The translations under genes were made by a program, and so were the position numbers. Shown in pieces: positions 1-8,011 of a stretch of 64,000 bases of DNA. Numbering within the stretch: position 1 is the first letter of the stretch; each line of letters begins with the position of its first letter. The notes beneath the pieces are model-generated. The model was given only the letters and a program-made list of their open reading frames with translations. It was not told where the DNA came from and did no database searches. The DNA is from JANQQJ01 sp046290575 (lineage in GTDB: Bacteria; Pseudomonadota; Alphaproteobacteria; SMXS01): the NCBI GenBank assembly GCA_046290575.1, contig JBKAGX010000003.1:186001-250000 (forward strand), written 5' to 3'.

Positions 1-41
1 CACTGCAGGCGGCTGCGCCCCCGCCACCGCCGATCGGATGA
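1..41 (+). CDS. Possible 3' end of an upstream gene (partial)
   Basis: A reading frame open from the window edge ends at TGA 39-41 and would encode a short tail ending in five prolines followed by Ile-Gly. The TGA overlaps the ATG of the globin gene (ATGA), the stop/start coupling seen repeatedly elsewhere in this window. Only about 12 codons are visible, so no function can be given and the frame itself is uncertain. Confidence 0.3.
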   Translation, partial: LQAAAPPPPPIG

Positions 42-475
42 GCGCGGATCAAAGGCCATACGGCACCGGCGACGCCTCGTTTCAGGCCGCCGGTGGCTAT
101 GAGGGCATCAAGCGGCTGGTCGACGACTTCTACGACATCATGCAGGCGCGCGAAGATGCGCAGCGGATTTTGCGCATGCATCCCCGCGATCTGGACGTTT
201 CCCGTGACAAGCTGACGCGGTTTTTGTGCGGCTGGACGGGTGGCCCGAAGCTCTACTCCGAGAAGTACGGATCCATCACCATTCCCGGCGTGCATGCCCA
301 TCTGGACATCGCTGAAGCCGAGCGCGATGCCTGGCTGGCCTGCATGCAGGACGCCCTTGCACAGCAGCCCTATGCAGAAGACTTCAAGGCCTATCTGCTA
401 CGGGAACTGGGCGTGCCGGCGGAACGGGTGCGCATCATGGCGCAGAAGCGCAAGGCGGCCTCAAAGGCAGGGTAA
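38..475 (+). CDS. Group II truncated haemoglobin (2/2 globin)
   Basis: Small haem protein of 145 aa, about the usual size for group II truncated globins. What I see: a Phe-Tyr pair in helix B (DDFYDIM, around residues 30-36), the stretch from FLCGW to GGPKLY at the E helix, a His-Ala-His segment near residues 86-88 where the proximal haem-ligating His is expected, and a Trp in AERDAWL matching the conserved TrpG8 of this group. Family members bind O2 or other diatomic ligands and are linked to oxygen or NO/peroxide chemistry; the physiological role here is not shown. The N-terminal 15 residues are low in conservation. A possible upstream gene ends in the same ATGA, suggesting translational coupling. 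Confidence 0.85.
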   Translation: MSADQRPYGTGDASFQAAGGYEGIKRLVDDFYDIMQAREDAQRILRMHPRDLDVSRDKLTRFLCGWTGGPKLYSEKYGSITIPGVHAHLDIAEAERDAWLACMQDALAQQPYAEDFKAYLLRELGVPAERVRIMAQKRKAASKAG

Positions 476-486
476 TCTGCCCGGGA

Positions 487-813
487 TCAGCTTGTGCAGT
501 CGATGAAGTAGACCAGCTGCCAGGCAACACTGAGAATGATCGCCAGCAGCGCCGCCAGCTTCTCTAACGGCAGGCTTCGAAAAGTGGCGCGCCGCTTGAT
601 GAACGAAATCAGCGTGTAAATGGCCAGAAGAGCAGCGGCGATCCCGATTATCTGGACCGTGCCCATGGTCGCTGTGGATGGTGTCCTGCCCCGGCAGGCC
701 GCGGACTCAAGACCAAAAAGCCCAAACGCGTTGATGACGACAATGCCGATCAGCAACATCAATGTCATGGTGCTGGCCGCGCCCGCGCCCCGCAGCTGTG
801 ATTTCCGTGCCAC
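487..813 (-). CDS. Small predicted inner-membrane protein, function unknown
   Basis: 108 aa, not recognised. It has three hydrophobic stretches suitable as membrane helices (about residues 15-36, 50-69 and 86-104), separated by a loop with a single Cys and a basic patch (IKRRATFR) between helices 2 and 3; a second Cys is near the C-terminus. It converges with the globin gene (11 bp between stop codons) and lies downstream of the DUF2007 gene on the same strand, 58 bp away, so the two may be co-transcribed. Codon use looks coding, but without a known family the assignment rests on ORF quality alone. Confidence 0.5.
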   Translation of the reverse strand: MARKSQLRGAGAASTMTLMLLIGIVVINAFGLFGLESAACRGRTPSTATMGTVQIIGIAAALLAIYTLISFIKRRATFRSLPLEKLAALLAIILSVAWQLVYFIDCTS

Positions 814-871
814 GTGTAACCCCCTCTATGGCAAAAAATTTTGCGCAGTTTACGTCGCGTGGGTGATCTTG

Positions 872-1279
872 TCAGCCTGTTGGGTTTGCCTTGGATGTCT
901 TTTCTGAGTTCCAACGATAACCGCAGCTGTTGCACTTTCGACGCGAAAGTAACCAGCTTCTTGGCAAGATAAACAGCTCAAGCCAGACCGCCAAAAACGA
1001 GCTATAACCGCGCCCGACTTCGCGTTTTCCGCATTGCGGACAAACATCTGTCGACAATGCGATATCGTCCAGGTTCAACAGCTCACGGGCCGCCTCCAAA
1101 TCGCTCTCATGAACACGAAGCTGGATGCCGCCCAAGCCGATAATTGCAAGTGATTCAGCACGCACGTGATTCTCGCCGATCAAGTGGCAGAGCAATCCAT
1201 GTTGTTCCAATACACCCTTCGCGATCTGCGGTTCGATCATGTCGTAGTAACGCGCGACGGTGACGAACCGGTCGCTCAT
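872..1279 (-). CDS. DUF2007-type protein with C-terminal zinc ribbon
   Basis: 135 aa. Residues 1-70 fit the DUF2007 (putative signal-transducing) domain: the family feature of moving from an opening 'FVTVARYYDMIEPQI' to a 'GGIQLRVHESDLEAARELL' helix is present. This is followed by CPQC at about residue 81 and CNSC at about residue 116, a four-Cys pattern that could bind zinc, with a hydrophobic stretch between them. DUF2007 proteins are small and poorly characterised; the fold is related to PII-like domains. It starts 4 bp downstream of the tldD stop on the same strand, so it is probably in the tldD transcript. Confidence 0.7.
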   Translation of the reverse strand: MSDRFVTVARYYDMIEPQIAKGVLEQHGLLCHLIGENHVRAESLAIIGLGGIQLRVHESDLEAARELLNLDDIALSTDVCPQCGKREVGRGYSSFLAVWLELFILPRSWLLSRRKCNSCGYRWNSEKTSKANPTG

Positions 1280-1283
1280 GGAC

Positions 1284-2717
1284 CTAGGCCGCCGTGCCGC
1301 CCACAGTCAGGCCGTCGATCAGCATGGTGGGCTGGCCGACGCCGACGGGCACGCCCTGGCCGTTCTTGCCGCAGGTGCCGATGCCGTTGTCCAGCTTCAT
1401 GTCGTTGCCGATCATGGTGACGCGTTTCAGCGCTTCCGGACCGACGCCGATCAGTGTGGCGCCTTTCACCGGTGCGCCGATCTTGCCGTTTTCGACCTTG
1501 TAGGCCTCTGTGCAGGAAAACACGAATTTGCCGGAGGTGATATCGACCTGACCGCCGCCGAAGCTGACCGCATAGATGCCGTTCTTCACCGCGGCGATGA
1601 TCTCGTCGGGGTCCTTGTCGCCATTCAGCATGTAGGTGTTGGTCATGCGCGGCATCGGCATGTGGGCATAGGACTGGCGCCGCCCATTGCCCGTAGGCGC
1701 CATGCCCATCAGCCGGGCGTTCAGCCGGTCCTGCATGTAGCCTTTCAGGATGCCGTCTTCGATCAGCACCGTATTCGAGGTGGGCGTGCCTTCGTCATCG
1801 ACGGTCAGCGAGCCCCGGCGGCCTTCGATGGTGCCGTCGTCAACGACTGTGACCCCGGGGGCAGCGACCCGCTCGCCCATCAGCCCGGCGAATGCCGAGG
1901 TTTTTTTGCGGTTGAAATCGCCTTCCAGCCCGTGGCCGACGGCTTCGTGCAGCATGACGCCGGGCCAGCCGGCGCCCAGCACCACTTCCATTTCGCCGGC
2001 GGGGGCGTCGACAGAATCAAGGTTGACCAGCGCCTGGCGCAGGGCTTCATCCACCTGGTCTTTCCAGTTGGCGGGGTCGAGCAATTGTCCGTAACCCCAG
2101 CGCCCGCCCGCGCCATAGTGGCCGCTTTCCTGCCGGTCGCCCTGACCGGCAACCACCGAGACATCCAGCCGGACCAGGGGGCGGATATCGCGCACCCGTG
2201 CACCATCGGCCCGGATGATCTCCACTACCGACCATTCTCCGGACAACGCCGCGGACACCTGTCTCACCCGGTCATCCTGGGCGCGGGCGTATTCGTTCAT
2301 GTCTTCAAGGATCGCGACCTTGGCGTTGAAATCCACATCGTCGAGCGGGTTGCCCGGCGCATAGAGCTGCTGGTTCGTACCGTTGGGCGCCTGCGACATT
2401 TCTCCGGATTTCCCGCGCGTGACGGCCTGTACGGTTTCCGCAGCGCGTTTTAGTGCGCCTTCAGACAGCTCTGAGGCGTGTGCGTATCCGGTCGCCTCAC
2501 CAGCGACGCTGCGCAAGCCGAACCCGCGCGCGGTATCAAAACTGGCCTTCTTCAGCCGGCCATCATCGAACGCGAAGCTTTCCGACTGGGTGTATTCCAG
2601 ATAGAGCTCGCCATCATCGCAGTTGCTCAGCGCCTCTTGGGTGATGGAAACGGTGCGGTCTTCATCAAGCCCGGTCTGGGTGAAAAAGATGTCTTTTGCG
2701 ATGCTGTCATCGGTCAT
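1284..2717 (-). CDS. tldD: Metalloprotease TldD
   Basis: 477 aa, full length for TldD. The TldD/PmbA pair forms a heterodimeric zinc protease that cleaves unfolded peptides, known for microcin B17 maturation and CcdA turnover. The zinc motif HEAVGH is at about residues 257-262 and the conserved C-terminal GTCGKNGQGVPVG segment with its following glycine-rich loop is present. The partner pmbA is not in the window; in proteobacteria the two are often unlinked. The ATG at 2717-2715 is the natural start. The gene is divergent from the cytochrome oxidase genes, and the shared 245-bp region holds a candidate FNR/FixK box 27 bp upstream of this start. Confidence 0.95.
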   Translation of the reverse strand: MTDDSIAKDIFFTQTGLDEDRTVSITQEALSNCDDGELYLEYTQSESFAFDDGRLKKASFDTARGFGLRSVAGEATGYAHASELSEGALKRAAETVQAVTRGKSGEMSQAPNGTNQQLYAPGNPLDDVDFNAKVAILEDMNEYARAQDDRVRQVSAALSGEWSVVEIIRADGARVRDIRPLVRLDVSVVAGQGDRQESGHYGAGGRWGYGQLLDPANWKDQVDEALRQALVNLDSVDAPAGEMEVVLGAGWPGVMLHEAVGHGLEGDFNRKKTSAFAGLMGERVAAPGVTVVDDGTIEGRRGSLTVDDEGTPTSNTVLIEDGILKGYMQDRLNARLMGMAPTGNGRRQSYAHMPMPRMTNTYMLNGDKDPDEIIAAVKNGIYAVSFGGGQVDITSGKFVFSCTEAYKVENGKIGAPVKGATLIGVGPEALKRVTMIGNDMKLDNGIGTCGKNGQGVPVGVGQPTMLIDGLTVGGTAA

Positions 2718-2743
2718 GGCGGGTATGTCCTTTCTGCAAGGGC

Positions 2744-2757
2744 TTGATATGGGTCAA
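2744..2757. promoter_or_regulatory. Candidate FNR/FixK-type binding site
   Basis: TTGATATGGGTCAA matches the TTGAY-N4-RTCAA consensus of FNR/FixK/Anr proteins in both half-sites. It lies between divergent tldD and coxB, 27 bp from the tldD ATG and about 205 bp from the coxB ATG. Oxygen-responsive control of terminal oxidase genes by this protein family is well known; which gene this box serves, and whether it is used, is inference. Confidence 0.5.
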
Positions 2758-2806
2758 TGTCATGCGCTTTTCGACCGCCAAATATGCAAGCACCACAAGG
2801 GAATAT

Positions 2807-2836
2807 AATGATGTTTAGGTTCTACGGGACATCATT
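2807..2836. repeat. Inverted repeat in the coxB upstream region
   Basis: Perfect 8-bp arms AATGATGT and ACATCATT separated by 14 bp. It sits about 125 bp before the coxB start and could be an operator or a leader-RNA hairpin. No poly-T follows on either strand, so it does not look like a terminator. Confidence 0.5.
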
Positions 2837-2962
2837 GTGAATTACTATGGCAAGTGATGGGGTAGGACGCGATAACCGGTTGAGCAGCCTTTGCTCTCCG
2901 TGTAGTGTCGCGCCGACTTTTAGGGGGGCTTAGGCCCTGGTCAGTAGAAGTGAAGGACGAGG

Positions 2963-3871
2963 ATGTCGATTACCAACAGGCTCGCTGCATGGGCCGCCAC
3001 CCTTCCAATTCTTGCTGCAGGGGCTGCGGCCTCGGCTGAAGAGCCGATCACAGTCATCGGCAAACCCGAACCGGGTCAAATTTCATTCCAGCCTATGGTG
3101 ACCGATGTCGGCAAGGACATCGCATGGTTCCATAACGATGTGCTGATGCCGTTGATTGTTGTGATCGCGGTCTTCGTGGCGATCCTTATGGCCTATACGA
3201 TGTTCCGCTTTCGCGCCAAGGCGAACCCGGAACCGCGGAAATTCTCGCATAACACAACGATTGAAGTGGTCTGGACGCTTGTACCGGCCATCATCGTGTT
3301 CGTGCTGGCGATCATCGGTGTGCGTCAGGTCTACTTCCAGGACGCGCCGCCGGAAGATCTGGCCGCGATTTCAGGGGTTGAGCCTGATGGTGAGGAGATC
3401 GTGCTGAAGGCCATTGGCCACAGCTGGTATTGGGAATACGAATACCCCGAAGAAGGCATCAGCTTCCTGTCGATGATGGTCGAAGAGGCCGATCTTGAGC
3501 CCGGCCAGCCGCGTCTGTTGACGACAGACACACACGTCGTTCTGCCGGTAAACACCGTCATTCGTATCCAGACCACCGCATCGCCGACCGATGTGATCCA
3601 TGCGTGGACCATCCCCGCCTTCGGCGTGAAAATGGACGCCATTCCCGGCCGCTTGAATGAGCGCTGGTTCCGCGTGCTGCCCGGATATGAGGGCCGCTAC
3701 TACGGCCAGTGTTCTGAACTGTGCGGCGCGCGCCATGCCTTCATGCCGATCACCGTCGATATCGTTTCGCGTGAAGAGTACGACGCCTGGCTTGCCGGCG
3801 CCCGCGAAGAATTCGGATCGAATGAGACACCAAGACCCGCCGCGACGATTGTCGCGATGGGCGCAGAGTAG
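2963..3871 (+). CDS. coxB: Cytochrome c oxidase subunit II
   Basis: 302 aa, CuA-bearing subunit that takes electrons from cytochrome c and passes them to subunit I of the aa3-type terminal oxidase. A signal peptide is visible (hydrophobic stretch ending at the Ala-rich site near residue 25), then two membrane helices (about 57-80 and 98-120) and a periplasmic cupredoxin domain. The CuA ligands are present: C250, C254, H258 and M261, with E252 between the cysteines, plus an upstream His near residue 215 (VIHAW). An SD-like AAGGACGAGG precedes the ATG. It is the first gene of the oxidase run, 12 bp before ctaD. Confidence 0.97.
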   Translation: MSITNRLAAWAATLPILAAGAAASAEEPITVIGKPEPGQISFQPMVTDVGKDIAWFHNDVLMPLIVVIAVFVAILMAYTMFRFRAKANPEPRKFSHNTTIEVVWTLVPAIIVFVLAIIGVRQVYFQDAPPEDLAAISGVEPDGEEIVLKAIGHSWYWEYEYPEEGISFLSMMVEEADLEPGQPRLLTTDTHVVLPVNTVIRIQTTASPTDVIHAWTIPAFGVKMDAIPGRLNERWFRVLPGYEGRYYGQCSELCGARHAFMPITVDIVSREEYDAWLAGAREEFGSNETPRPAATIVAMGAE

Positions 3872-3883
3872 GAGCACCCGACA

Positions 3884-5470
3884 ATGGCGTATGAAGCGAC
3901 AGCCGACGGGCATGACGATCACAAGCCGGGGTTCTTCCACCGCTGGTTCATGTCGACGAACCACAAGGATATCGGCACACTTTACCTGATCTTTGCGATC
4001 ATCGCTGGCCTGGTTGGCGGCGCGTTCTCCGTGATGATGCGGATGGAACTGCAGGAACCGGGCATTCAGTACTTCTCTGACCCGCATGTCTACAACGTCC
4101 TGACCACCGGCCATGGCCTGATCATGATTTTCTTCATGGTGATGCCCGCGCTGATCGGCGGTTTCGGCAACTGGTTCGTACCGCTGATGATCGGTGCGCC
4201 GGATATGGCGTTCCCGCGCATGAACAATATCAGCTTCTGGCTGTTGCCGCCGTCGTTGCTGCTGCTGGTTCTGTCGATGTTCATTGGCGATGGCGTTGGC
4301 GGCGGCTGGACGATCTACGCGCCGCTATCGACCACTGGACAGCCAGGGCCCTCGATGGATCTGGCGATCTTCAGCCTGCATCTGGCGGGCGTGTCGTCCC
4401 TTTTGGGGGCGATTAACTTCATTACGACTATCCTGAACATGCGCGCGCCTGGCATGACCCTGCACAAGATGCCGCTGTTTGTCTGGTCCGTGCTTGTCAC
4501 TGTGTTCCTGCTGCTGCTGGCGCTGCCGGTGCTGGCCGGCGCCATCACCATGCTGCTGACCGACCGTAACTTTGGTACGACATTCTTCAGCCCCGAAGGC
4601 GGCGGTGATCCGGTGTTGTTCCAGCATCTGTTCTGGTTCTTCGGACACCCGGAAGTGTACATCCTGATCCTGCCGGGCTTCGGTATCATCAGTCAGATTG
4701 TCTCAACATTTTCCAAAAAGCCGGTGTTCGGCTATCTGGGCATGGCCTATGCCATGGTCGCTATCGGTGCGATCGGATTTGTCGTCTGGGCGCACCACAT
4801 GTTCACGGTCGGGATGAACGTGGATACGCAGGCCTATTTTGTGGCTGCCACCTTGGTGATTGCGGTGCCCACCGGCATCAAGATCTTCAGCTGGATTGCG
4901 ACCATGTGGGGTGGGTCCATCGAGTTCAAGACGCCGATGCTGTTCGCGCTGGGGATGATCTTCCTGTTTACGATAGGCGGTGTGACCGGCGTGGTGCTCG
5001 CCAATGCGGGCGTCGATCAGTCGCTGCATGACACCTATTATGTGGTGGCGCATTTCCACTACACCATGTCGATGGGCGCCCTGTTCTCCATGTTTGCCGG
5101 GTTCTACTACTGGTTCGGCAAGATGAGCGGCTATCAGTACAATGAGTTCCTCGGCAAGGTGCATTTCTGGATCGCCTTTGTCGGTGTGAACCTCATCTTC
5201 TTCCCGCAGCACTTTGTGGGCCTGGCCGGCATGCCGCGCCGCTACGTTGATTATCCGGACGCCTTTGCGCTCTGGAACTACTGGTCATCGATGGGCGCCT
5301 ATCTGTCCTATGCGGGCGCGTTGCTGTTCCTGGTTGTCATCGCCGAGGCGTTCATTCGCAAGCGGCGCGTTGCTGATAACTACTGGGGCGAAGGCGCGAC
5401 GACGCTGGAGTGGACACTGTCTTCACCGCCGCCGTTCCACCAGTTCAACGAACTGCCGCGGATCAAGTAG
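3884..5470 (+). CDS. ctaD: Cytochrome c oxidase subunit I
   Basis: 528 aa, 12-helix haem-copper catalytic subunit that reduces O2 to water and pumps protons. The expected motifs are all seen: HPEVYI (CuB His with the cross-linked Tyr of A-type oxidases), WAHHM (two more CuB His), HFHYTMSMG (His ligands of haem a3 and a), and the loop WFVPLMIGAPDMAFPRMNN. The Tyr in HPEVYILILPGFG places it among classical aa3-type, D- and K-channel enzymes. AGGAG stands 9 bases before the ATG. It lies between coxB and ctaB, so the catalytic pair and the haem A pathway enzyme are probably made together. Confidence 0.98.
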   Translation: MAYEATADGHDDHKPGFFHRWFMSTNHKDIGTLYLIFAIIAGLVGGAFSVMMRMELQEPGIQYFSDPHVYNVLTTGHGLIMIFFMVMPALIGGFGNWFVPLMIGAPDMAFPRMNNISFWLLPPSLLLLVLSMFIGDGVGGGWTIYAPLSTTGQPGPSMDLAIFSLHLAGVSSLLGAINFITTILNMRAPGMTLHKMPLFVWSVLVTVFLLLLALPVLAGAITMLLTDRNFGTTFFSPEGGGDPVLFQHLFWFFGHPEVYILILPGFGIISQIVSTFSKKPVFGYLGMAYAMVAIGAIGFVVWAHHMFTVGMNVDTQAYFVAATLVIAVPTGIKIFSWIATMWGGSIEFKTPMLFALGMIFLFTIGGVTGVVLANAGVDQSLHDTYYVVAHFHYTMSMGALFSMFAGFYYWFGKMSGYQYNEFLGKVHFWIAFVGVNLIFFPQHFVGLAGMPRRYVDYPDAFALWNYWSSMGAYLSYAGALLFLVVIAEAFIRKRRVADNYWGEGATTLEWTLSSPPPFHQFNELPRIK

Positions 5471-5488
5471 GTCTAGGGAGACGATTGA

Positions 5489-6406
5489 GTGTCCGACGCA
5501 ACCACAGCAGCCCTTGGACAGGCTGATACAGCTGCCTCCGGAATCGGTGGGGTAGGGGACTATTTTGCCCTCCTGAAGCCGCGGGTGATGTCGCTGGTGG
5601 TGTTTACCGGTATTGCAGGCCTCGTCGCGGCGCCGGGGGGTATTCATCCTGTTCTGGCGATTATTGCGATCCTTTGTATTGCGATCGGGGCAGGGGCGTC
5701 GGGTGCGTTGAATATGTGGTACGACGCCGATATCGATGCGCGCATGGCTCGCACCAGCAAACGGCCGATTCCCAATGGCAGCGTCACAGCAGGCGATGCG
5801 CTGGGTTTCGGGACGGCGCTGTCGGTCGGCTCGGTCGTGGTGATGGGCTTGTTTATCAATGTCCTGTCGGCGGCGCTGCTGGCGTTCACCATCGTCTTTT
5901 ACGTGCTGGTCTACACCATGTGGCTGAAGCGCCGGACGCCGCAGAATATCGTCATCGGTGGTGCCGCCGGGGCGCTGCCGCCGGTGATCGGCTGGGCCGC
6001 GGTGACCGGATCGGTCGCGTGGGAACCGCTGCTGTTGTTTGCGATCATCTTCATGTGGACACCGCCGCATTTCTGGGCGCTGTCTCTGTTTGCCAAGATC
6101 GATTATGACCGCGTTGGCGTGCCCATGCTGCCGGTGGTCGCAGGTGAAGCCGCAACGCGCCGCCAGATTCTTGTCTACAGCCTGATCATGGCTCCCCTGG
6201 GGATCGTGCCGGCTTTCACGGACATTGCCAGCTGGTTCTATGGCGCCGTCGCCACGGGGCTGGGGGCCATGTTCATCTATCTGGCGGTTCAAGTCCTGCA
6301 GAACCGCGATGGTGCGGCACCGAAAAAACTGTTTCTGTTCTCGATCCTCTATCTGTTTGTGCTGTTCGCCGCGTTGATCGTTGAACATGCCGTGGGACTC
6401 GTCTGA
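5489..6406 (+). CDS. ctaB: Protohaem IX farnesyltransferase (haem O synthase)
   Basis: 305 aa integral membrane prenyltransferase that adds the farnesyl chain to haem B, giving haem O, the precursor of haem A for CtaD. UbiA-family signatures are present: the first Asp-rich region NMWYDADIDARMARTSKRPIP and a second aspartate region around FAKIDYDRVGVPMLP, with about nine hydrophobic helices. The start is GTG at 5489-5491, preceded by AGGGAG; the family N-terminus (GDYFALLKPRVMSL) begins near residue 25, so the preceding Ala/Thr-rich tail is an ordinary extension. The stop TGA overlaps the ATG of the next small ORF (TGATG). ctaA (haem A synthase) is not in the window. Confidence 0.97.
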   Translation: MSDATTAALGQADTAASGIGGVGDYFALLKPRVMSLVVFTGIAGLVAAPGGIHPVLAIIAILCIAIGAGASGALNMWYDADIDARMARTSKRPIPNGSVTAGDALGFGTALSVGSVVVMGLFINVLSAALLAFTIVFYVLVYTMWLKRRTPQNIVIGGAAGALPPVIGWAAVTGSVAWEPLLLFAIIFMWTPPHFWALSLFAKIDYDRVGVPMLPVVAGEAATRRQILVYSLIMAPLGIVPAFTDIASWFYGAVATGLGAMFIYLAVQVLQNRDGAAPKKLFLFSILYLFVLFAALIVEHAVGLV

Positions 6407-6540
6407 TGCCGCTGCATGAAGAGCACAAAAAGCGCCGGGCGCGGAACTGGGCCATAGCCGGGTTTCTGTTCGTCATGGTTGCGCTTTTCTACATCGCCTC
6501 CATCGTCAAGGTTCAGGAGTCCCTTAATGCCGGAGGCTAA
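6406..6540 (+). CDS. 44-aa membrane peptide between ctaB and ctaG (CoxF-like)
   Basis: This ORF starts at the ATG overlapping the ctaB stop and ends at TAA 6538-6540, inside the start of ctaG (14-nt overlap). The product has a very basic N-terminus (HKKRRARN), one membrane helix of about 20 residues (AIAGFLFVMVALFYIASIV) and a short polar tail. Alphaproteobacterial oxidase clusters often carry a single-helix ORF of about this size at this position, called CoxF-like in some annotations; its function is not settled. The stop/start overlaps on both sides and the single basic-then-hydrophobic design argue that it is a real, translationally coupled gene. Confidence 0.8.
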   Translation: MPLHEEHKKRRARNWAIAGFLFVMVALFYIASIVKVQESLNAGG

Positions 6541-7096
6541 TCAAAAAAACCGCCGTACGGCGCTGTGGGCTACAGGCATCATCTTTGGCATGGTCGGCAT
6601 GTCGTTTGCTGCGGTGCCGCTTTACGATCTGTTCTGCCGCGTCACCGGTTATGGTGGCACACCGCAGGTTGCCGATTACGCGCCGGACCAGGTTTTCGAC
6701 CGTGAGGTCCGGGTTCGGTTCAATGCCGATCAGGCGAAGGACCTTCCGTGGTACTTTGAGCCGGTTGAGCACTATGTAGACGTGAATGTCGGTGAGAACC
6801 GGCTGGCGTTTTACAAGGCGCATAACGAGGCGGAAGAGCCGGTTACCGGCATGGCCGTGTTCAACGTTACGCCGTCTAAAGCGGGGATCTACTTCAGCAA
6901 GATCGACTGTTTCTGCTTTGTTCAGCAGACCCTGGCCCCGGGCCAGGAGGTCGATATGCCCGTCAGCTTTTTCATCGATCCGGAGTTCATGACGGATCCA
7001 AACATGGACGATGTGACGTCAATCACCTTGTCCTATACGTTCTATAATCAAACCGAGGAAACGCCTGAATCGACGGCACTGCTCGACGTCCGTTAG
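6527..7096 (+). CDS. ctaG: Cytochrome c oxidase assembly protein CtaG/Cox11
   Basis: 189 aa, copper chaperone needed to build the CuB centre of subunit I. It has one N-terminal membrane helix (about residues 10-32) and a periplasmic immunoglobulin-like domain. The copper-binding CFCF motif is seen in KIDCFCFVQQTLAPGQ, followed by the conserved FFIDPEF. I place the start at ATG 6527, preceded by CAGGAG; a longer reading to 6479 would run through the preceding small ORF and has no family support. The gene overlaps that ORF by 14 nt, so translation is likely coupled. Confidence 0.95.
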   Translation: MPEANQKNRRTALWATGIIFGMVGMSFAAVPLYDLFCRVTGYGGTPQVADYAPDQVFDREVRVRFNADQAKDLPWYFEPVEHYVDVNVGENRLAFYKAHNEAEEPVTGMAVFNVTPSKAGIYFSKIDCFCFVQQTLAPGQEVDMPVSFFIDPEFMTDPNMDDVTSITLSYTFYNQTEETPESTALLDVR

Positions 7097-7123
7097 ACAG
7101 GTTCACAGGTAGGGGAAGAAAAC

Positions 7124-7936
7124 ATGGCCGATGCCCACGGCGAAGTGAAACACCATTATCATCTGGTTCATGCCAGCCTGTGGCCGCTGACAGGCGCGCT
7201 GGGCGCCTTCGTGCTGACACTGGGTGCGGTTCTGCTCTGGCATGATCTGGCAGGCCACTGGGTCTGGATCTTGGGCGGGTTGCTGACGCTCTACACCATG
7301 TTCGCCTGGTGGAAGGACGTCGTGAAAGAATCCGGTGCTGGCGATCACACAGCGGTGGTTTCACTGGGGCTGCGCTACGGCATGGTGCTTTTCATTGCCT
7401 CTGAGGTGATGTTCTTCGTCGCCTGGTTCTGGGCCTATTTCAACGCATCGCTCTACCCGACCGAGTTTATCGGGTCGACATGGCCGCCCGAAGGCATTGC
7501 AACCTTTGATCCCTGGCATCTGCCATTCATCAATACGTTGATCCTGCTGCTGTCGGGCACAACGGTCACCTGGGCGCACCACGCGCTGATCGAAGGCGAC
7601 CGCAAGGGCCTCAAGCAGGGTCTGTGGTGCACAGTTATTCTGGGCGTGTGCTTCTCGATCATGCAGGCTTATGAGTATTCGCATGCGGCGTTCGGTTTCA
7701 CCGATGGCATCTACGCCTCAACCTTCTACATGGCCACCGGTTTCCACGGCTTCCATGTTCTGGTCGGCACGATCTTCCTGGCTGTCTGTCTTGTGCGCGC
7801 TTATGCCGGGCACTTCCGCCCGGAAAAGCACTTCGGCTTCGAAGCCGCGGCCTGGTACTGGCACTTTGTCGATGTGGTCTGGATCTTCCTGTTCTTCTGC
7901 ATCTATGTCGGCAGCGGGTATACAGGGGCTCATTAG
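7124..7936 (+). CDS. ctaE: Cytochrome c oxidase subunit III
   Basis: 270 aa with seven predicted membrane helices, third core subunit of the aa3 oxidase, which stabilises subunit I and supports proton uptake. Family landmarks are present: HHYHLVHASLWPL at the N-terminus, RYGMVLFIASEVMFFVAWFWA with the conserved Glu, TWPPEGI, HGFHVLVGT, and the closing AAAWYWHFVDVVWIFLF. The start ATG is preceded by GGGGAAG. Many alphaproteobacteria have a DUF983 gene just after ctaE; here it is missing and SURF1 follows after a 75-bp gap containing a hairpin. Confidence 0.97.
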   Translation: MADAHGEVKHHYHLVHASLWPLTGALGAFVLTLGAVLLWHDLAGHWVWILGGLLTLYTMFAWWKDVVKESGAGDHTAVVSLGLRYGMVLFIASEVMFFVAWFWAYFNASLYPTEFIGSTWPPEGIATFDPWHLPFINTLILLLSGTTVTWAHHALIEGDRKGLKQGLWCTVILGVCFSIMQAYEYSHAAFGFTDGIYASTFYMATGFHGFHVLVGTIFLAVCLVRAYAGHFRPEKHFGFEAAAWYWHFVDVVWIFLFFCIYVGSGYTGAH

Positions 7937-7967
7937 CCACACGTTTTACAGTTCTGATCTGACGCGT

Positions 7968-7991
7968 CGGTCTCGCCTTTTGGCGGGGCCG
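7968..7991 (+). other. Intergenic hairpin between ctaE and the SURF1 gene
   Basis: A 10-bp stem (CGGTCTCGCC with GGCGGGGCCG, including two G-U pairs) closes a TTTT loop. No T-run follows, so it is probably not an intrinsic terminator; it could be an mRNA stability or processing element that separates structural-subunit from assembly-gene expression. This role is inference. Confidence 0.4.
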
Positions 7992-8011
7992 AACGCATAT
8001 TTGGAAACATC

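Noticed and set aside
1260..2453. 397-aa open frame on the plus strand opposite tldD
   Set aside because: TldD on the other strand is a full-length, motif-complete protein. The antisense frame has a composition typical of a GC-rich shadow (rich in Ala, His, Gln, Asp) and no recognisable domain.
5423..6388. 321-aa open frame on the minus strand opposite ctaB
   Set aside because: Its Arg/Gln/His-rich composition and the clear ctaB on the plus strand show it to be a shadow.
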